DNA of 6,165 nucleotides, from the NCBI GenBank assembly GCA_013824055.1, contig PNNE01000235.1, positions 1 through 6,165 on the forward strand, in the 5' to 3' direction. The notes beneath the pieces were generated by a model. It worked only from the letters and a program-made list of their open reading frames with translations. It had not been told where the DNA came from and ran no database searches. The number at the start of each line of letters is the position of its first letter. The stretch's first letter is position 1. This document shows positions 4,741-6,165 of this stretch, piece by piece. The position numbers were made by a program, and so were the translations under genes. Origin of the DNA: Rhodobacter sp. (GTDB lineage: Bacteria; Pseudomonadota; Alphaproteobacteria; Rhodobacterales; Rhodobacteraceae).

Positions 4741-5670
4741 CTAACTTTCGCCGCCGAGCAGCCGGCGCGCAAGGGAGAAGACGATGGGCCGCGCTTCTGC
4801 CTCCGTCATGCCGGGGCGCAGCTCTGGGCTGTAGAGGATGCGGAGCATCAGCTCGTCCTGGTCGGTCAGCAGGGCAAATTCCTCGTCGTCGTTGAAGATC
4901 GACGGGCGCGCGCGGGGGGAATCGTTCGGCAGGCCCAGACCTTGCGCGATTTCCTCATGGAAGCAGGACAGGCGCAGAAGGTCGGGGTTCTCGGCCCGGA
5001 TGACCGCAACGGCGTGGCGGTGCAGGTGGCTTTCCGACCCCGAGATGGCGAAGACGCTGCAATAGGTCGTCTGGCCCATCTGCGTCACCGCCTGGATGAC
5101 GTCGGGGGCGATGCCGATCCGCAGGCTTTGCAGGTCCGGTCCCAGCGCCTCGCGCTCGTCCTCGGAGACGATAAAGATCCAGAAGTTCGGCGCCGCATCC
5201 GCCAGACCGATCGGGTGGCCGGTGATCTGCGACAGCCGCGCCAGGAAACTGGCGATCCGCGCCCGGTCGGTGGCCTGCTTGTCGATCGGGACCGAGGCCC
5301 CGAAGCGCACCGCGACGCGCACCGGGTCGCGCCAGCGCGTCAGGGGCGAGGCGGTCTCGGCCCGCGAGATCCCGCCACGGCCACGGGTGAATTCCTGGTA
5401 CAGGGCGATGCGCAGGAAATTCTCGGTCAGCCGGTCCGCGCTGACCGGAATCTCCGACCCCGGATCGGTCCGCAGCATCCCTTCGCGCAAGAGCGCCTGC
5501 TGGATCTGGGCGTAATAGGCCGCGGCCGCCGCACTTTTCGGCGTCGGTTCGGGCGGCGCCACTGGCACCGCCACCACAGGCGGCGGCAAAGGCGCGGGTG
5601 TGCCAATGCAGCCGGTCAATGCCAGGCAGGCGGCCCCGGTCAGAAGGAACTTGATCCGCACCCGCCCCAT
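4741..5670 (-). CDS. DUF2927-type lipoprotein with a degenerate matrixin-like motif
   Basis: This 309-residue exported lipoprotein has a signal peptide ending in the lipobox LTGC with C21 as lipidation site; the next residue is Ile, not Asp, so outer-membrane delivery is more likely than inner-membrane retention. A proline-rich spacer (about 24-45) and a helical stretch (46-65) follow, then the DUF2927-like domain. Its best mark is SCFHEEIAQGLGLPND (235-250), then PSIFNDDEEFALLTDQDELM and LRILYSPEL. This resembles the matrixin pattern HExxHxLGLxHD...LTxxDxxxLxxLY, but the three zinc histidines would be E239, Q243 and N249. C204 and C236 could form a disulfide. Function is unknown; a peptide-binding or inactive-protease role is possible. 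It starts 9 bases after the telA stop with AAGGA upstream, so it is translated in the same operon. Confidence 0.82.
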   Translation of the reverse strand: MGRVRIKFLLTGAACLALTGCIGTPAPLPPPVVAVPVAPPEPTPKSAAAAAYYAQIQQALLREGMLRTDPGSEIPVSADRLTENFLRIALYQEFTRGRGGISRAETASPLTRWRDPVRVAVRFGASVPIDKQATDRARIASFLARLSQITGHPIGLADAAPNFWIFIVSEDEREALGPDLQSLRIGIAPDVIQAVTQMGQTTYCSVFAISGSESHLHRHAVAVIRAENPDLLRLSCFHEEIAQGLGLPNDSPRARPSIFNDDEEFALLTDQDELMLRILYSPELRPGMTEAEARPIVFSLARRLLGGES

Positions 5671-5679
5671 GTCGTCCTT

Positions 5680-6165
5680 TCAGGCCGTTGCCGAGGGCGC
5701 AGGCTGCCGCGCCTTGGCCGAGGCCAGCGTGTCGCGCAGCTCGGCCTCCATCTTCACCAGCTCGGCCTCGGCCGTCGCGCGCCGTGCCTTGCCCTCGTCG
5801 GCGATGGCCAGGCTTTCGTTGATCGTCGCGATCAGCGTGGCGTTGGCCGCCTTGATCGTCTCGATGTCGAAGACCCCGCGCTCCATCTCCTGGCGCACGA
5901 CCCGGTTGGCTTCCTGCAGGTTCTCGGCATTGGCCTTCAGCAGCTCGTTGGTCAGGTCGTTGGCATCGCGCACCGCTTCGGCGGCTTCCTTCGACCGCTG
6001 GATCGTCACCGCCTGGGCCAGCTGCGTCTCCCACAGCGGCACGGTGTTCACCAGGGTCGAGTTGATCTTGGTGACCAGGCTCTTGTCGTTTTCCTGCACC
6101 AGGCGGATCGAGGGCAGCGACTGCATCGTCACCTGCCGCGTCAGCCGCAGGTCATGCACCCGGCG
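5680..6165 (-). CDS. TelA/KlaA-family toxic anion resistance protein, C-terminal fragment
   Basis: The visible 161 residues are the C-terminal third of a TelA-family protein; the frame is open to the window edge and the start lies beyond it. Typical family stretches are DLRLTRQVTMQSLPSIRLVQ, ENDKSLVTKINSTLVNTVPLW, DLTNELLKANAENLQEANRV and ERGVFDIETIKAANATLIAT. The region is almost wholly alpha-helical with coiled-coil character. Members were found through tellurite resistance, and are also linked to tolerance of cell-wall-targeting compounds and to envelope stress; the biochemical activity is not settled. The protein ends in a short Pro/Ala tail. It is the first visible gene of the minus-strand operon; any gene beyond the edge, for instance an XpaC-like partner often found beside telA, cannot be seen. 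Confidence 0.93.
   Translation of the reverse strand, partial: RRVHDLRLTRQVTMQSLPSIRLVQENDKSLVTKINSTLVNTVPLWETQLAQAVTIQRSKEAAEAVRDANDLTNELLKANAENLQEANRVVRQEMERGVFDIETIKAANATLIATINESLAIADEGKARRATAEAELVKMEAELRDTLASAKARQPAPSATA

Noticed and set aside
3603..4895. Plus-strand open frame of 430 codons
   Set aside because: It is antisense to the SPFH and lipoprotein genes, with low-complexity Arg/Gly composition and no supported start.
4955..6034. Minus-strand open frame of 359 codons across telA and the lipoprotein gene
   Set aside because: It is a shifted frame over two well-supported genes, with Arg/Gly-rich composition and no domain.
1..6165. CRISPR array, tRNA or rRNA genes
   Set aside because: I see no regularly spaced repeats, cloverleaf-forming stretches or rRNA signatures; the only repeats are the REP palindromes.

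Overview
The window is high-GC DNA with dense, tightly spaced genes and strongly GC-biased third codon positions. The protein families (a UvrB tail, a small secreted protein of the kind found beside uvrB, a DUF2927-type lipoprotein, a TelA protein, and SPFH and zinc-ribbon membrane proteins) suggest an alphaproteobacterium, most likely Rhodobacterales (Paracoccus/Rhodobacter-like). This placement rests on family resemblance and composition, not on a database search.

Left part (1-1462): the window opens in the 3' end of uvrB (+). It is followed by a REP/RAYT island. A REP-associated tyrosine transposase gene (-, 521-1027) is flanked by short palindromes (REP1 357-381, REP2 535-559, REP3 1056-1083) and a half-copy at 516-524. 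The RAYT keeps the His-hydrophobe-His metal motif, but the residue aligned with the catalytic tyrosine of E. coli TnpA(REP) is histidine. Its last residues and stop codon lie inside REP sequence. Upstream of it (-, 1039-1234) is a short, apparently frameshifted gene with a good ribosome-binding site whose tail also runs through REP3. The rest, to 1462, is intergenic and holds a possible leaderless promoter.

Middle part (1463-2454): a small secreted protein (+), a convergent ABM-type monooxygenase-fold protein (-), and, divergent from that, a 62-residue protein with two membrane segments (+).

Right part (2468-6165): one compact operon on the minus strand, transcribed right to left: telA-like (5' end outside the window), a DUF2927-type lipoprotein, an SPFH (stomatin/flotillin-like) protein with a proline-rich linker and a GYF_2-like domain, and a membrane-anchored double zinc-ribbon protein. 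The spacings of 9, 22 and 4 bases indicate co-transcription. The last two genes resemble the YdjI and YdjG partners of Bacillus subtilis, which link PspA to the membrane. TelA proteins are associated with resistance to tellurite and other envelope-directed stress. The likely theme is an envelope-stress or membrane-maintenance module with one exported lipoprotein and a cytoplasm/inner-membrane SPFH platform. The most interesting points are this operon's composition, the matrixin-like but ligand-less motif in the lipoprotein, the GYF_2 domain set between polyproline tracts, and the probably catalytically dead RAYT.
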